Shown here: positions 40,195 through 48,098 of the stretch, piece after piece
How the letters are laid out: every line of letters begins with the position of its first letter
Position numbering within the stretch: the first letter of the stretch is position 1
Source: Alphaproteobacteria bacterium
Lineage (GTDB): Bacteria > Pseudomonadota > Alphaproteobacteria > Micropepsales > Micropepsaceae
DNA length: 64,000 nucleotides
Reading direction: 5' to 3'
NCBI GenBank assembly: GCA_017308475.1
Contig: JAFKEU010000007.1
Coordinates: forward strand, 248,001 to 312,000
Notes under the pieces: generated by a model
The model's input: the letters and a program-made list of their open reading frames with translations, nothing else
The model's database searches: none
Told to the model about the DNA's origin: nothing
Program-made: the position numbers and the translations under genes

Positions 40195-41427
40195 CTATGC
40201 GGCTTTCACAAGCCTGTCGCCTTCCCATTTGGCCACGCTTGCGGCGGCGATAGCCGTCGCCACCGTATTGGTGCAAGTGCGCCCCATATCCAGGAAATGG
40301 TCGACGCCCAGAATGAGTAGTGCCCCCGATTCCGGCAAGTGAAAATAGGGCAGCAGTGACATGACAACCACCAGAGAGGCCCTGGGCACATTGGCGATGC
40401 CCTTGCTGGCAACGAAGATCAGAAAAAGCAGCTGGACGATCTGGCCCCCGGAAAGTGGTGCGTCATAGGCCTGGGCGATGAACAGCATGGCAAATACGCA
40501 ATAGCACATCGAGCCGATCAGGTTGAAGGAATAGCCCAGCGGAAGGATGAAGCTTGCGATGCGATTGGATACGCCGATCTCCTCCAACTTGTACAACAGC
40601 ACCGGATAGGCCGATTCCGAGCTGGTGGTGGCAAGCGCGATAAGTGCCGGTTCCCGAATGGCGCGCATCAGCGATTTCTGTCTTGCCAGGCCGAGCACGG
40701 CAATGCCCGCGACCATCAATGCCCCCCACAGAAGAACAAGGGCAAGATAGAACCCGCCGACATAGGCGGCGTACTGCGCGATCATTCCGATGCCGCCTTC
40801 AGCCAGGGAGGCCGCGACCGCGGCAAAGACGGCCACCGGCGCCAGGTTCATGACAAACATGGCCATCCGCAACACCAGGTTCGAGAGCTGCTCAGTCAAT
40901 ACCAGAAGGTGTTTGCCGCCCTCCCCCAGGCGGGTCAGTGCGATCCCCGCAATCAGGGCAAACACCACAATCTGGAGCACTTCATTGCGGGCCATGGCAT
41001 CGAGAATTGACGTTGGCACCAGGTTCGTCAGGAACAGCGAAAGGCTCATGGGGGCGGCCGACAGCGGGCCCGCACCCGTGCCGGCTTCAAGATGAAGGTT
41101 GGCGCCGGGTTGGATGACCTCGACCATCGCCAGACCAATCGCCAGCGAAACCAGAGAACCGGCGATGAACCACGTCATCGTCTTCAGGGCGACCCGGCCG
41201 ATATCGCCCGCATCGCCCATACGGCCTATTCCACTGACCAGCGTGAACAGCACCAACGGCGCGATCAGCATTTTCACGGCGCGCAGGAAGATGGTCGTGA
41301 CCAGTCCCAGCCCCTTCAGGATCAGGGTGTGGGTAGCCGGATCGAGCGCCAGCGCATGACAGGCAACGCCAAAGCCGGCCCCCAGCAGCGTGGCCAGAAA
41401 TACCAGCAATGTCAGCCCCTTGCGCAT
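40195..41427 (-). CDS. Dicarboxylate/amino acid:cation symporter (DAACS family)
   Basis: 410 aa, about eight membrane helices plus two re-entrant loops. Hallmarks: LIAPLVLFTLVSGIG (HP1 region precursor), LIALATTSSESAYPVLLYKLEEIG (serine-rich HP1), LPLGYSFNLIGSMCYC (TM7, NMDGT counterpart, here FNLIGS) and SKGIANVPRASLVV (HP2). The NMDGT motif is replaced by NLIGS, so substrate coordination may differ from GltP/DctA. It imports C4-dicarboxylates or acidic amino acids with H+ or Na+. First gene of a two-gene operon with the DapA-like lyase. Confidence 0.9.
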   Translation of the reverse strand: MRKGLTLLVFLATLLGAGFGVACHALALDPATHTLILKGLGLVTTIFLRAVKMLIAPLVLFTLVSGIGRMGDAGDIGRVALKTMTWFIAGSLVSLAIGLAMVEVIQPGANLHLEAGTGAGPLSAAPMSLSLFLTNLVPTSILDAMARNEVLQIVVFALIAGIALTRLGEGGKHLLVLTEQLSNLVLRMAMFVMNLAPVAVFAAVAASLAEGGIGMIAQYAAYVGGFYLALVLLWGALMVAGIAVLGLARQKSLMRAIREPALIALATTSSESAYPVLLYKLEEIGVSNRIASFILPLGYSFNLIGSMCYCVFAMLFIAQAYDAPLSGGQIVQLLFLIFVASKGIANVPRASLVVVMSLLPYFHLPESGALLILGVDHFLDMGRTCTNTVATAIAAASVAKWEGDRLVKAA

Positions 41428-41598
41428 GCAGCTCCTGGCGCGCGTCCATCCTGCCCCACGCCAACTCTAGCGGCGCATCCGCCTGTGCGCCATCGGCGGC
41501 GGCCGAGCCGGCACGCTTGACGCAAGGCCCCGCCGGCCTAGACTTTTGTCCGGGGGCGTCAGGGGCGGCAACAGACCGCCGGATAGGGGCAAGGGATC

Positions 41599-43203
41599 AT
41601 GCGCCAATCGCAGGGCATAAGCGCCGCGGCCGCTCTGGTCCTGTGCACTTCACTGGCCGGGTCAGCGGCCGGCCAGGCCCGACAGGCAGACGTCCTCATC
41701 ACTGGCGGCCTGATCTATGACGGCTCGACGGCCAAGCCCTTTGTCGGCGATGTTGCCATCACGGGCGACAGGATTACCTATGTCGGTCCCAGGGCGCGCA
41801 TGTCCATCAGGCGTACCATCGACGCCCACGACATGATCGTGTCGCCGGGCCTTATCGATGCGCACACCCATGCCGACCATTTCCTGGACTCGCCCGACAG
41901 GTCCCAGCGCGCGAACCCGGCCTGGACCATGCAGGGTGTGTCCACGGTGTTCCTGGGCGTCGACGGCAACGGCACACCAGGCCTCAGGGCGGAATTTGAC
42001 CGCTACCGCAGGCAAGGCATCGGCACCAACATCGTCTCCTATGTCGGATTTGGCGCGGTCCGGCGCGCCGTGCTGGGAGATGCCGCCCGCGCGCCGACGC
42101 CCGCCGAGCTGCGCAAGGAAGAAGCCCTTGTCGCGCAGGGGATGTGCCAGGGAGCAATCGGCCTCTCCGCCGGGCTCTTCTACGCGCCGCAAAGTTTCGC
42201 CAGGACAGAAGAAGTTATCGCGCTGGCAAAAGAGGCAGCCAAGCGGGGCGGTCTCTATGATACCCACCAGCGCGACGAATCCACTTATTCTATTGGCCTC
42301 CTGGCCTCCACGCGGGAGGTGCTGCGGATCGGCCGCGAAGGCGGCCTGTCCGTCCATATCTCGCACATCAAGGCGCTGGGCCATGATGTGTGGGGCAAGT
42401 CCGTCGATGTGATCAAGTTGATCGATGCGGCGCAGGCGGCGGGTCAGAATGTCACGGCGAACCAGTATCCATGGCTTGCCTCGAACACGGGGCTGGACGC
42501 GGCGCTGGTGCCGCGCTGGGCCGCCGACGGCGGCACCGCCGCCATGCTGAAGCGTTTTCAGGACCCGGCCGCGTTGCCCCGGATCAAGGCCGGGATGGCG
42601 AAAAATCTCGCCCGCCGCGGCGGCGCCAATACCATCCTGCTCAGCCCGGCCGACGCCGGTCACAATGCCTGGAGCGGAAAATACCTCTCCGATATCGCCA
42701 GCCAATGGAGGCTGGATCCGCTGGACGCGGCCATTCGCATACTGCGCGAATCGAAAGGGAGCGCCGCAGTTATCTCCTTCAACATTGCCGAACCCGACGT
42801 GGAAAACTTCATGAAACAGTCCTGGGTGGTGACCAGTTCAGACGGCAACCCGGGCCATCCGCGCGAATACGCAACCTTCCAGACGAAATACTGGGTTTAT
42901 GTGAAGCAGAAGCACGTCATCGACACGGCGTTCTTCATTCGGCATTCCAGCGGGCTGACTGCCGACATCTTCGGGCTGGACCGGCGTGGCTACCTGAGAC
43001 CGAGCTATTTCGCCGACGTGCTGGTGTTCGATCCGCGGAACTACAGGCCAAGGGCGGACTATGCCCATCCTGCCGTGTTGTCGCAGGGCGTAAGAGAGCT
43101 TTTCGTGAACGGGATTGCCGAGGTGGATGACGGCAAGCCGACCGGCGCAACCGCGGGGCGACCACTGCCGCATGCCCCTCGCCCGGGCTCCTGCCAGAAA
43201 TAG
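41599..43203 (+). CDS. Secreted D-aminoacylase-like amidohydrolase
   Basis: 534 aa, ATG after AAGGGATC. A signal peptide (AAAALVLCTSLAGSAAG) precedes the amidohydrolase barrel. DVLITGGLIYDGS starts the small beta domain; metal site SPGLIDAHTHADHFL; VHISHIKALG; a third part with TANQYPWLASNTGL and the C-terminal SYFADVLVFDPR. Family members hydrolyse N-acyl-D-amino acids or related amides. Export to the periplasm is notable because many relatives are cytosolic. It is followed 38 bp later by a secreted cupin-like gene. The metal-ligand set looks complete, but the substrate is not known. Confidence 0.87.
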   Translation: MRQSQGISAAAALVLCTSLAGSAAGQARQADVLITGGLIYDGSTAKPFVGDVAITGDRITYVGPRARMSIRRTIDAHDMIVSPGLIDAHTHADHFLDSPDRSQRANPAWTMQGVSTVFLGVDGNGTPGLRAEFDRYRRQGIGTNIVSYVGFGAVRRAVLGDAARAPTPAELRKEEALVAQGMCQGAIGLSAGLFYAPQSFARTEEVIALAKEAAKRGGLYDTHQRDESTYSIGLLASTREVLRIGREGGLSVHISHIKALGHDVWGKSVDVIKLIDAAQAAGQNVTANQYPWLASNTGLDAALVPRWAADGGTAAMLKRFQDPAALPRIKAGMAKNLARRGGANTILLSPADAGHNAWSGKYLSDIASQWRLDPLDAAIRILRESKGSAAVISFNIAEPDVENFMKQSWVVTSSDGNPGHPREYATFQTKYWVYVKQKHVIDTAFFIRHSSGLTADIFGLDRRGYLRPSYFADVLVFDPRNYRPRADYAHPAVLSQGVRELFVNGIAEVDDGKPTGATAGRPLPHAPRPGSCQK

Positions 43204-43241
43204 AAACCCAGGTGACAGCATATCAGGACCGGGAGCGAGCC

Positions 43242-44225
43242 ATGGGATCACCGACATCAATCGTGATTGCACTGTTTCTTGTCCTGGGCGCGACACCGGC
43301 CCTGGCGCAGACCCCCGCTCCGCCGCAACCTCCCCAGAATTGGTGGTCGCAGGCGGGCGGCGAGAAAGGACCCGCCCGTATCGTCTGGGCGGCGCACAAA
43401 AATCCGGAGACACCCTATACTGGACCCAACAAGCCGATCTGGCATATCGCCGATGTCCTCAGGGCACATCAGGGACAGGCGCGCTGGGAACAGCAGGTTC
43501 TTCTGACGCGTGACTTCGACGGCCGTTACGTCCAGATGGCGCCCGGCGACAAGACGAAGTGCCTCTTCTATGCCGATGACCGCGCCTGGGGCTGGGTTTA
43601 CAGCGGCCAGGTAAAAATCACGATCGACGGCCAGGAGCCCAAAATCTTGTCGAAGGGCTGGGTATACAACGTCGCGCCGCGCCTGTCCTATTGCATGCAG
43701 ACTGTGGGAAGCCAACCTGTCGTGCTTTTTCGCATCACACCGGCAGGGCAGGTACCCTCCTATCCGGAAAGCGAAACCCCGGCGCCGATTGCCGGTTACA
43801 CCTATGAAAAGGTTCGGATTACGTCGACCGGTGGTTACGACTCATTCAACATGCCGTTCTTCAATGTCGACGAATACGGTGCGTCGGATCGTACCGGAGA
43901 GCGCTTCCTGTACGACGGCCACACCTCTTCCAACCTGAATATCGGACCACCCATCACCAAGCTGCCGCCCGCCACCGGTTGGGGTCATTTCCACGAGAAC
44001 ATGCCGGAGGTCTGGCTGAATGTTTATGGCCAGGTTTGCGCGCTGATTTCCGGCGTCGGCGTGGTTCATGGCCAATATGGCGACCTGATCAACGCAAACG
44101 ACGAACGCTGGCACCGTGCCACCAGTTGCCCGAGCACCGGCCGAAGCATTCGCATGGCCATCACGCCGCGCAGCAAGGAAGGCCAGGTGCATTACTTCCA
44201 GATCGATCAGCCCCCCGGAAACTGA
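43242..44225 (+). CDS. Secreted cupin-like protein
   Basis: 327 aa from the ATG at 43242 (GGGAGCGAG upstream). A signal peptide ends at PALAQ, then a Pro-rich linker. Two beta-barrel-like regions are visible: LTRDFDGRYVQMAPGDKTKCLFYADDRAWGWVYSGQVKITIDGQEPKILSKGWVYNVAP and TGWGHFHENMPEVWLNVYGQVCALISGVGVVHGQYGDLINANDERWHRA. The second has a G-H-F-H-E cupin metal motif and a later W-H. It is probably a bicupin acting in the periplasm. Likely co-transcribed with the amidohydrolase gene; it could be a second enzyme of the same pathway. Specific function unknown. Confidence 0.7.
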   Translation: MGSPTSIVIALFLVLGATPALAQTPAPPQPPQNWWSQAGGEKGPARIVWAAHKNPETPYTGPNKPIWHIADVLRAHQGQARWEQQVLLTRDFDGRYVQMAPGDKTKCLFYADDRAWGWVYSGQVKITIDGQEPKILSKGWVYNVAPRLSYCMQTVGSQPVVLFRITPAGQVPSYPESETPAPIAGYTYEKVRITSTGGYDSFNMPFFNVDEYGASDRTGERFLYDGHTSSNLNIGPPITKLPPATGWGHFHENMPEVWLNVYGQVCALISGVGVVHGQYGDLINANDERWHRATSCPSTGRSIRMAITPRSKEGQVHYFQIDQPPGN

Positions 44226-44312
44226 CTTCGAGGCTGCGCGGTGGTGTCCGGCTGGCCACCAAACGCCTCGGGGCCTTGATCCGATTTGGGGGGCGGGCGC
44301 AATTGACTTAAA

Positions 44313-44327
44313 GTTATGCCTCATAAC
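44313..44327 (+). promoter_or_regulatory. Inverted repeat upstream of Asp/Asn hydroxylase gene
   Basis: GTTATG-CCT-CATAAC, a perfect 6-bp dyad about 70 bp before the ATG at 44398 and directly after TTGACTTAA (44303-44311), a -35-like stretch. It is placed like an operator overlapping a promoter. The binding protein is unknown. Confidence 0.4.
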
Positions 44328-44397
44328 GGCGGCCACATTCGCTCGAAAATATTGACGCCATCAATCCCGCTGTACCAGCGCAGGCAAGGCTTCGATC

Positions 44398-45234
44398 ATG
44401 GTACATCCAACAGGAGAAGCGAGTTCCCCTGCCGGGACACCGGAGGCGAACCAGAGTGGGAGCCGGCTCGGTCGGGATATTGTAATATCGTTGGGCCTGC
44501 GTCTCCTGCCGATCTTCGATCGCCTTCTGATGCGCTTCGCAACGACGCGGGAACATCAGATATTTCCCAATGAACTTTTCCCCTGGACGTCCCTTCTGAC
44601 AGAGAACTGGCTGGCCATTCGCGACGAGGCGCGGGCCTTGATGCAAGACCGGGCGTCCATACCGCCGGTCCGCGACCTTTCATCGGATCATGAAAAGATC
44701 GCGGTCGACGATAAGTGGCGATCGTTCTTTTTTTGGGGTTATGGCCTGCGGGCTGAAGCCAATTGCGCACGTTGCCCGCAAACCGCGCGCATACTCGAAC
44801 AAATTCCCGGCCTGCTGAGTGCCTTATATTCCGTAACGCTGGCAGGCGCGCATATTCCGCGTCATACCGGTCCGACCAAAGCCATTCTCACCGCCCATAT
44901 GGGCTTGATCGTGCCGCTCAGGCGTGAGGACTGTCGCATGCAGATAGGCGATCGCGAGGTGGTGTGGGAAGAACGCAGCGTCGTCATCTTCGACGACATG
45001 TATCCCCATGAGGTTTGGAACAATACCGGGGAAGACCGCGTCATCTTGATGCTGCACGTGAAGAGACCGCTCCGTTTTCCCGGATCTGTTCTTCGTGATC
45101 TGCTGTTCGCAGCTCTCCGTGCCAGCCCCTTCGTCCGGGATGGGTTGCGAAACCTGGAGCGCTGGGAGAAGTCAAACGGTTCCGGAATTATCCCGTCGCA
45201 AGAGGCACCACGCACATCTACCAAAGAAAGTTAA
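44398..45234 (+). CDS. Aspartyl/asparaginyl beta-hydroxylase-family dioxygenase (LpxO-like)
   Basis: 278 aa. Fe(II)/2-oxoglutarate dioxygenase fold: YSVTLAGAHIPRHTGPTKAILTAHMGLIVP carries the first His and 2-oxoglutarate Arg region, VWEERSVVIFDDMYPHEVWNNTGEDRVILMLHVKRP the second His. LpxO, which hydroxylates lipid A acyl chains, and true peptide hydroxylases both belong here; neither can be chosen. One weak hydrophobic stretch (VISLGLRLLPIFDRLLM) may be membrane-associated. Base composition is clearly lower in GC than its neighbours and more codons end in A/T, which suggests recent acquisition. It stands alone with its own promoter-like dyad. Confidence 0.85.
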   Translation: MVHPTGEASSPAGTPEANQSGSRLGRDIVISLGLRLLPIFDRLLMRFATTREHQIFPNELFPWTSLLTENWLAIRDEARALMQDRASIPPVRDLSSDHEKIAVDDKWRSFFFWGYGLRAEANCARCPQTARILEQIPGLLSALYSVTLAGAHIPRHTGPTKAILTAHMGLIVPLRREDCRMQIGDREVVWEERSVVIFDDMYPHEVWNNTGEDRVILMLHVKRPLRFPGSVLRDLLFAALRASPFVRDGLRNLERWEKSNGSGIIPSQEAPRTSTKES

Positions 45235-45367
45235 TGTGTGTTCCAGCACCCGCACGGCGTGCCCATCCCCGGTGGCGGTTGATTGCAGCCGGCAACGGCG
45301 GTGAGCAGCATGGCTCGGTGCCTCCGAATGGGTCCGATTTGCGGTCGCCAGGGACCTGCGAAGAACT

Positions 45368-45751
45368 CTAGGAAGCATTCAAGGCCGGCTGCTGCGCAGC
45401 GGTCGCCGCAGAGGTGCCGCTGAACTGTTCGAAGGCGCCAATTGCGTCAGCGGCATACATCAGGGATGGGCCGCCGCCCATATAGACGGCCATGCCCAGC
45501 GTCTCCTCCACCTCGGCGCGGGTGGCGCCCAGTTTCACCAGAGCTTCGACGTGAAACCCGATGCAGCCATCGCAGCGGGTGGCAACCCCGATTGCCAGCG
45601 CGATCAGCTCCTTGGTCTTCTTGTCAAGCGCCCCGTCTTTGGTGGCGGCCTGCGCCAGCGCGGAGAAGGCCTGCATGGTTGCCGGAATATCGCGCCGCAG
45701 GGTGCGCAGATTGGCCGAGATGCCGGCGGTGATCTGATGATAATCTTTCAT
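45368..45751 (-). CDS. Carboxymuconolactone decarboxylase/AhpD-like protein
   Basis: 127 aa. The CMD/AhpD domain has the redox motif RCDGCIGFHVEAL (C-x-x-C...H) followed by GATRAEVEETLGMAVYMGGGPSLMYAADAI. This places it with AhpD-like thiol peroxidase or disulfide reductases rather than true decarboxylases. It lies 3 bp after the DUF2892 gene and is third in the SQR operon. A thiol-disulfide activity that handles persulfides would fit the context, but this is inference. Confidence 0.88.
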   Translation of the reverse strand: MKDYHQITAGISANLRTLRRDIPATMQAFSALAQAATKDGALDKKTKELIALAIGVATRCDGCIGFHVEALVKLGATRAEVEETLGMAVYMGGGPSLMYAADAIGAFEQFSGTSAATAAQQPALNAS

Positions 45752-45754
45752 GGC

Positions 45755-45958
45755 TCAGCGAAAGGCGTTGCCCGCCTTCAAACCCAGCTTTCGAAAGATG
45801 ATGGCCGCCGGGCAGAAGCCGGTGAAGGCGGCCTGGATCATGTTGAGCCCGGCAAAGGCGGACAGCAGCAGCCACCAGGGACTGACAGACAGCGACAGCA
45901 CCAGCCCAGCCAGTACCACCAGACCCGCGAACGCCAGAACGGCTTTGTCGATATTCAT
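45755..45958 (-). CDS. DUF2892 membrane protein
   Basis: 67 aa with the DUF2892 pattern: MNIDKAVLAFAGLVVLAG, a second hydrophobic segment PWWLLLSAFAGLNMIQAAFTGFCPAAIIFRKLGL. This is the same module as the C-terminal membrane part of rhodanese YgaP and of small proteins next to bigR/sqr genes. The conserved GFCP Cys may take part in sulfur transfer. It lies 13 bp after the sulfide:quinone reductase gene and 3 bp before the AhpD-like gene, so it is part of the sulfide operon. Sits in the inner membrane. Confidence 0.88.
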   Translation of the reverse strand: MNIDKAVLAFAGLVVLAGLVLSLSVSPWWLLLSAFAGLNMIQAAFTGFCPAAIIFRKLGLKAGNAFR

Positions 45959-45971
45959 TGCGTGCTCCTTC

Positions 45972-47249
45972 TCAGCGCGCCTGCTTCAGGCGCTTAATGC
46001 CCAGGCCTTCCATGATCCAGCGTTCGTAAAAGGGCTCGCTGGTGCCCTTCTGTATCTTGCGGATGAAATATTTTTCGAACGCCACCTTGGCCAAGTGGAC
46101 CCACTTTCCTTCCGCCGACCAGTTGACGTTGCGCGGTGGAATTTGCGGTTCGGCGACAAAGGCGACGCCGCCGTCGCCGAAGTCAGCCAGGCATACAGCG
46201 TTCAAGCTGCCTTCCGCCGACGGCTCGCGGCCATGAATCAGCGCGGCGACGTTCTGCGCCGTGGCGGTGACCATGGATTCGATCATGAAGCCGGTTTTCG
46301 GCACTCCGACCGGCACGGGGGTGGGACCTACAGGCGGAATTGCCACGCCGACGCCGACGGCGAAAATGTTGGGATAGGCGGCATTGCGCTGCTTCTTGTC
46401 CACGATGACGAAACCGCGCGGATTGGTCAGGCCTTCCAGCCCGCGCACGGCGGCCACGCCGCGGAAGGCAGGCAGCATCATCGCAAAGCCGAATGGGAGA
46501 TCGCTGGTCTTCTTCACCTGACCATCCTCCCCCACTTCTTCGACCACCATTTTGCCCTGTTCCACATGGTGCACGCGGGCATTGGTGATCCACTTGATGT
46601 GGCGGTTGCGCATCTCGCTTTCCAGGAGGCCCTTGGTGTCGCCCACCCCATCCAGGCCCAGATGGCCGATATAGGGCTCGGAAGTGACAAAGGTCATCGG
46701 CACGCGGTCGCGGATTTTCCGCTTGCGGAACTCGGTATCCAATATCATGGCGAATTCGTAGGCCGGGCCGAAACAGGACGCCCCCTGCACCGCGCCGATC
46801 ACCACGGGACCGGGATTCTGCATGAAGACGTCCAGCGCAGCATTGGCCTTTTCGGCATGATCAATATGGCAGATGGACTGGGTGAAGCCATCCGGCCCCA
46901 GGCCCGGAATTTCGTCGAAGGCCAGATCAGGTCCGGTGGCCAGGATCAGATAGTCATAATCGATACTGGCGCCGTCGGTCAGTTCGACGCGGTTCTGACC
47001 CGGATGCACGCGCGCAGCGCCCTGGCTTAGATAGGCGATGCCCTTTCTGGCCATCACTGCGGCGATGTCGATCTCCACCTCGTCGCGGTCGCGCCAGCCG
47101 GCAGCGACCCACGGATTGGAAGGCACGAAATGATAACGCGGCCCTTGGCCGATCACGGTGAGTTGGTCGCCCGCGCCAAGTTCCGCCTTCATCTCATAGG
47201 CCATCAGCGTTCCGCCCAGGCCCGCACCAAGCACCACCACCTTTGCCAT
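45972..47249 (-). CDS. sqr: Sulfide:quinone oxidoreductase
   Basis: 425 aa FAD flavoprotein. N-terminal VVVLGAGLGG, YLILATGPDLAFDEIPG, and FAVGVGVAIPPVG before the C-terminal membrane-binding helices (ERWIMEGLGIKRLKQ). The three redox cysteines expected of SQR are present: C127 (SICHID), C159 (GASCFGP) and C353 (NAVCLAD). This separates it from NDH-2 and other relatives. It oxidises sulfide to persulfide or polysulfide at the inner membrane and reduces ubiquinone. It starts an operon with DUF2892 and AhpD-like genes, divergent from an ArsR repressor, and also has an FNR/FixK-like box 55 bp upstream. Confidence 0.9.
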   Translation of the reverse strand: MAKVVVLGAGLGGTLMAYEMKAELGAGDQLTVIGQGPRYHFVPSNPWVAAGWRDRDEVEIDIAAVMARKGIAYLSQGAARVHPGQNRVELTDGASIDYDYLILATGPDLAFDEIPGLGPDGFTQSICHIDHAEKANAALDVFMQNPGPVVIGAVQGASCFGPAYEFAMILDTEFRKRKIRDRVPMTFVTSEPYIGHLGLDGVGDTKGLLESEMRNRHIKWITNARVHHVEQGKMVVEEVGEDGQVKKTSDLPFGFAMMLPAFRGVAAVRGLEGLTNPRGFVIVDKKQRNAAYPNIFAVGVGVAIPPVGPTPVPVGVPKTGFMIESMVTATAQNVAALIHGREPSAEGSLNAVCLADFGDGGVAFVAEPQIPPRNVNWSAEGKWVHLAKVAFEKYFIRKIQKGTSEPFYERWIMEGLGIKRLKQAR

Positions 47250-47297
47250 GACGCGTCTCCTTTTATGCCTATCTAGGCCTTCCAGACCCCTTTCGCC

Positions 47298-47311
47298 TTG
47301 ATCGAACGCAA
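47298..47311 (-). promoter_or_regulatory. FNR/FixK box upstream of sqr
   Basis: TTGATCGAACGCAA fits TTGA-N6-GCAA and is centred 55 bp before the sqr ATG at 47249. The -10 region is not clear (CTAGAT at about 47271-47276). Confidence 0.6.
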
Positions 47312-47358
47312 GGAAATACGGAGGTATGGGGACATGATCACATCTGTAGCTTGACTAC

Positions 47359-47378
47359 ATATACGACTTTTCGTATAT
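47359..47378. promoter_or_regulatory. Palindromic operator, probable ArsR-family binding site
   Basis: ATATACGA-CTTT-TCGTATAT is a perfect 8-bp inverted repeat, ending 8 bp before the ATG of the ArsR gene. CGTATATACG at 47372-47381 forms a second overlapping palindrome. It lies between the divergent sqr operon and the arsR-rhodanese-RND-tauE operon, the expected site for autoregulation. Confidence 0.75.
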
Positions 47379-47386
47379 ACGCAAAT

Positions 47387-47776
47387 ATGAAAAAACAGAT
47401 CGAGCAGATGCGGTCCCAGGCCACAGCGGCGGAAGGCATGCTGAAGGCGCTGGCCAACCGGCACAGGCTGATGATCCTGTGCCGCCTGATCGAGGGGGAG
47501 CGTCCGGTGGGTGATCTGGCCGAATTTCTGGCCCTGCGTGATTCCACGGTGTCCCAGCACCTGGCGCTGCTCCGCAGGGATGGCTTGGTGTCCACCCGGC
47601 GCGACGGCCAAGCCATCTGGTACGCGCTGGCCAGCGAGCCGGTGCGCCGGCTGGTGGGCACGCTGTACGATATTTATTGCGGGCCGCAGCCGCTCTGCGT
47701 TCCCGCCCCGACAAGATCCCGTTCATCCCGGAAAGGAGTTGGTCATGGCATCCCTGGAAAATCTCGCGCCTCCTGA
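47387..47776 (+). CDS. ArsR-family repressor, SqrR/BigR/YgaV-like
   Basis: 129 aa winged-helix protein: MLKALANRHRLMILCRLIEGERPVGDLAEFLALRDSTVSQHLALLRRDGLVSTRRDGQAIWYALAS. Cys32 in helix 2 and Cys98 in the last helix (YDIYC; C104 also near) match the two-Cys arrangement of persulfide-sensing SqrR/BigR regulators. Metal-site motifs such as ELCVCDL are absent. It is expected to bind the palindrome just upstream and release on persulfide. There is no good ribosome site before the ATG at 47387, so leaderless translation or a start at 47408 is possible. Its end overlaps the rhodanese gene by 32 bp. Confidence 0.85.
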   Translation: MKKQIEQMRSQATAAEGMLKALANRHRLMILCRLIEGERPVGDLAEFLALRDSTVSQHLALLRRDGLVSTRRDGQAIWYALASEPVRRLVGTLYDIYCGPQPLCVPAPTRSRSSRKGVGHGIPGKSRAS

Positions 47777-48095
47777 TGTTGCGCGCTGGATGGCGGAACG
47801 CGCCATCCTGCTTATTGATGTGCGCGAACCTGACGAGTATGCCGCGGAGCGCATACATGGCGCACTGCTGTTCCCGCTTTCCACATTCGACCCGAAGGCG
47901 CTGCCCGATCCGGGCGAGCGCAAGATCGTGTTCCAGTGCGGTTCAGGCATGCGCTCGGCCAAGGCAATGGCGATGGCCGCCGATGCCGGCGTGCCTACTG
48001 CCGGTCATCTGGCGGGCGGCATCAAGGCATGGAAGGCGGCAGGCCTGCCGGTGATCGCGATCGATCCCGGCACAGGCAAGCTGCGCGAAGGTTGA
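47745..48095 (+). CDS. Rhodanese-domain sulfurtransferase
   Basis: 116 aa, ATG at 47745 after AAAGGAG. A single rhodanese domain: ILLIDVREPDEYAAERIHGALLFPLSTFD, active-site loop FQCGSGMRSAKAM with the catalytic Cys, and AGHLAGGIKAWKAAGLPV. It would take sulfane sulfur from SQR-made persulfide and pass it to glutathione, sulfite or cyanide. It overlaps the ArsR gene and precedes the RND adaptor by 3 bp. No persulfide dioxygenase gene is present in the operon, so the final sulfur acceptor is open. Confidence 0.93.
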   Translation: MASLENLAPPDVARWMAERAILLIDVREPDEYAAERIHGALLFPLSTFDPKALPDPGERKIVFQCGSGMRSAKAMAMAADAGVPTAGHLAGGIKAWKAAGLPVIAIDPGTGKLREG

Positions 48096-48098
48096 GCG

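Noticed and set aside
44353..44366. TTGACGCCATCAA upstream of the Asp/Asn hydroxylase
   Set aside because: The spacer is five instead of six bases, so it does not fit the FNR/FixK geometry.
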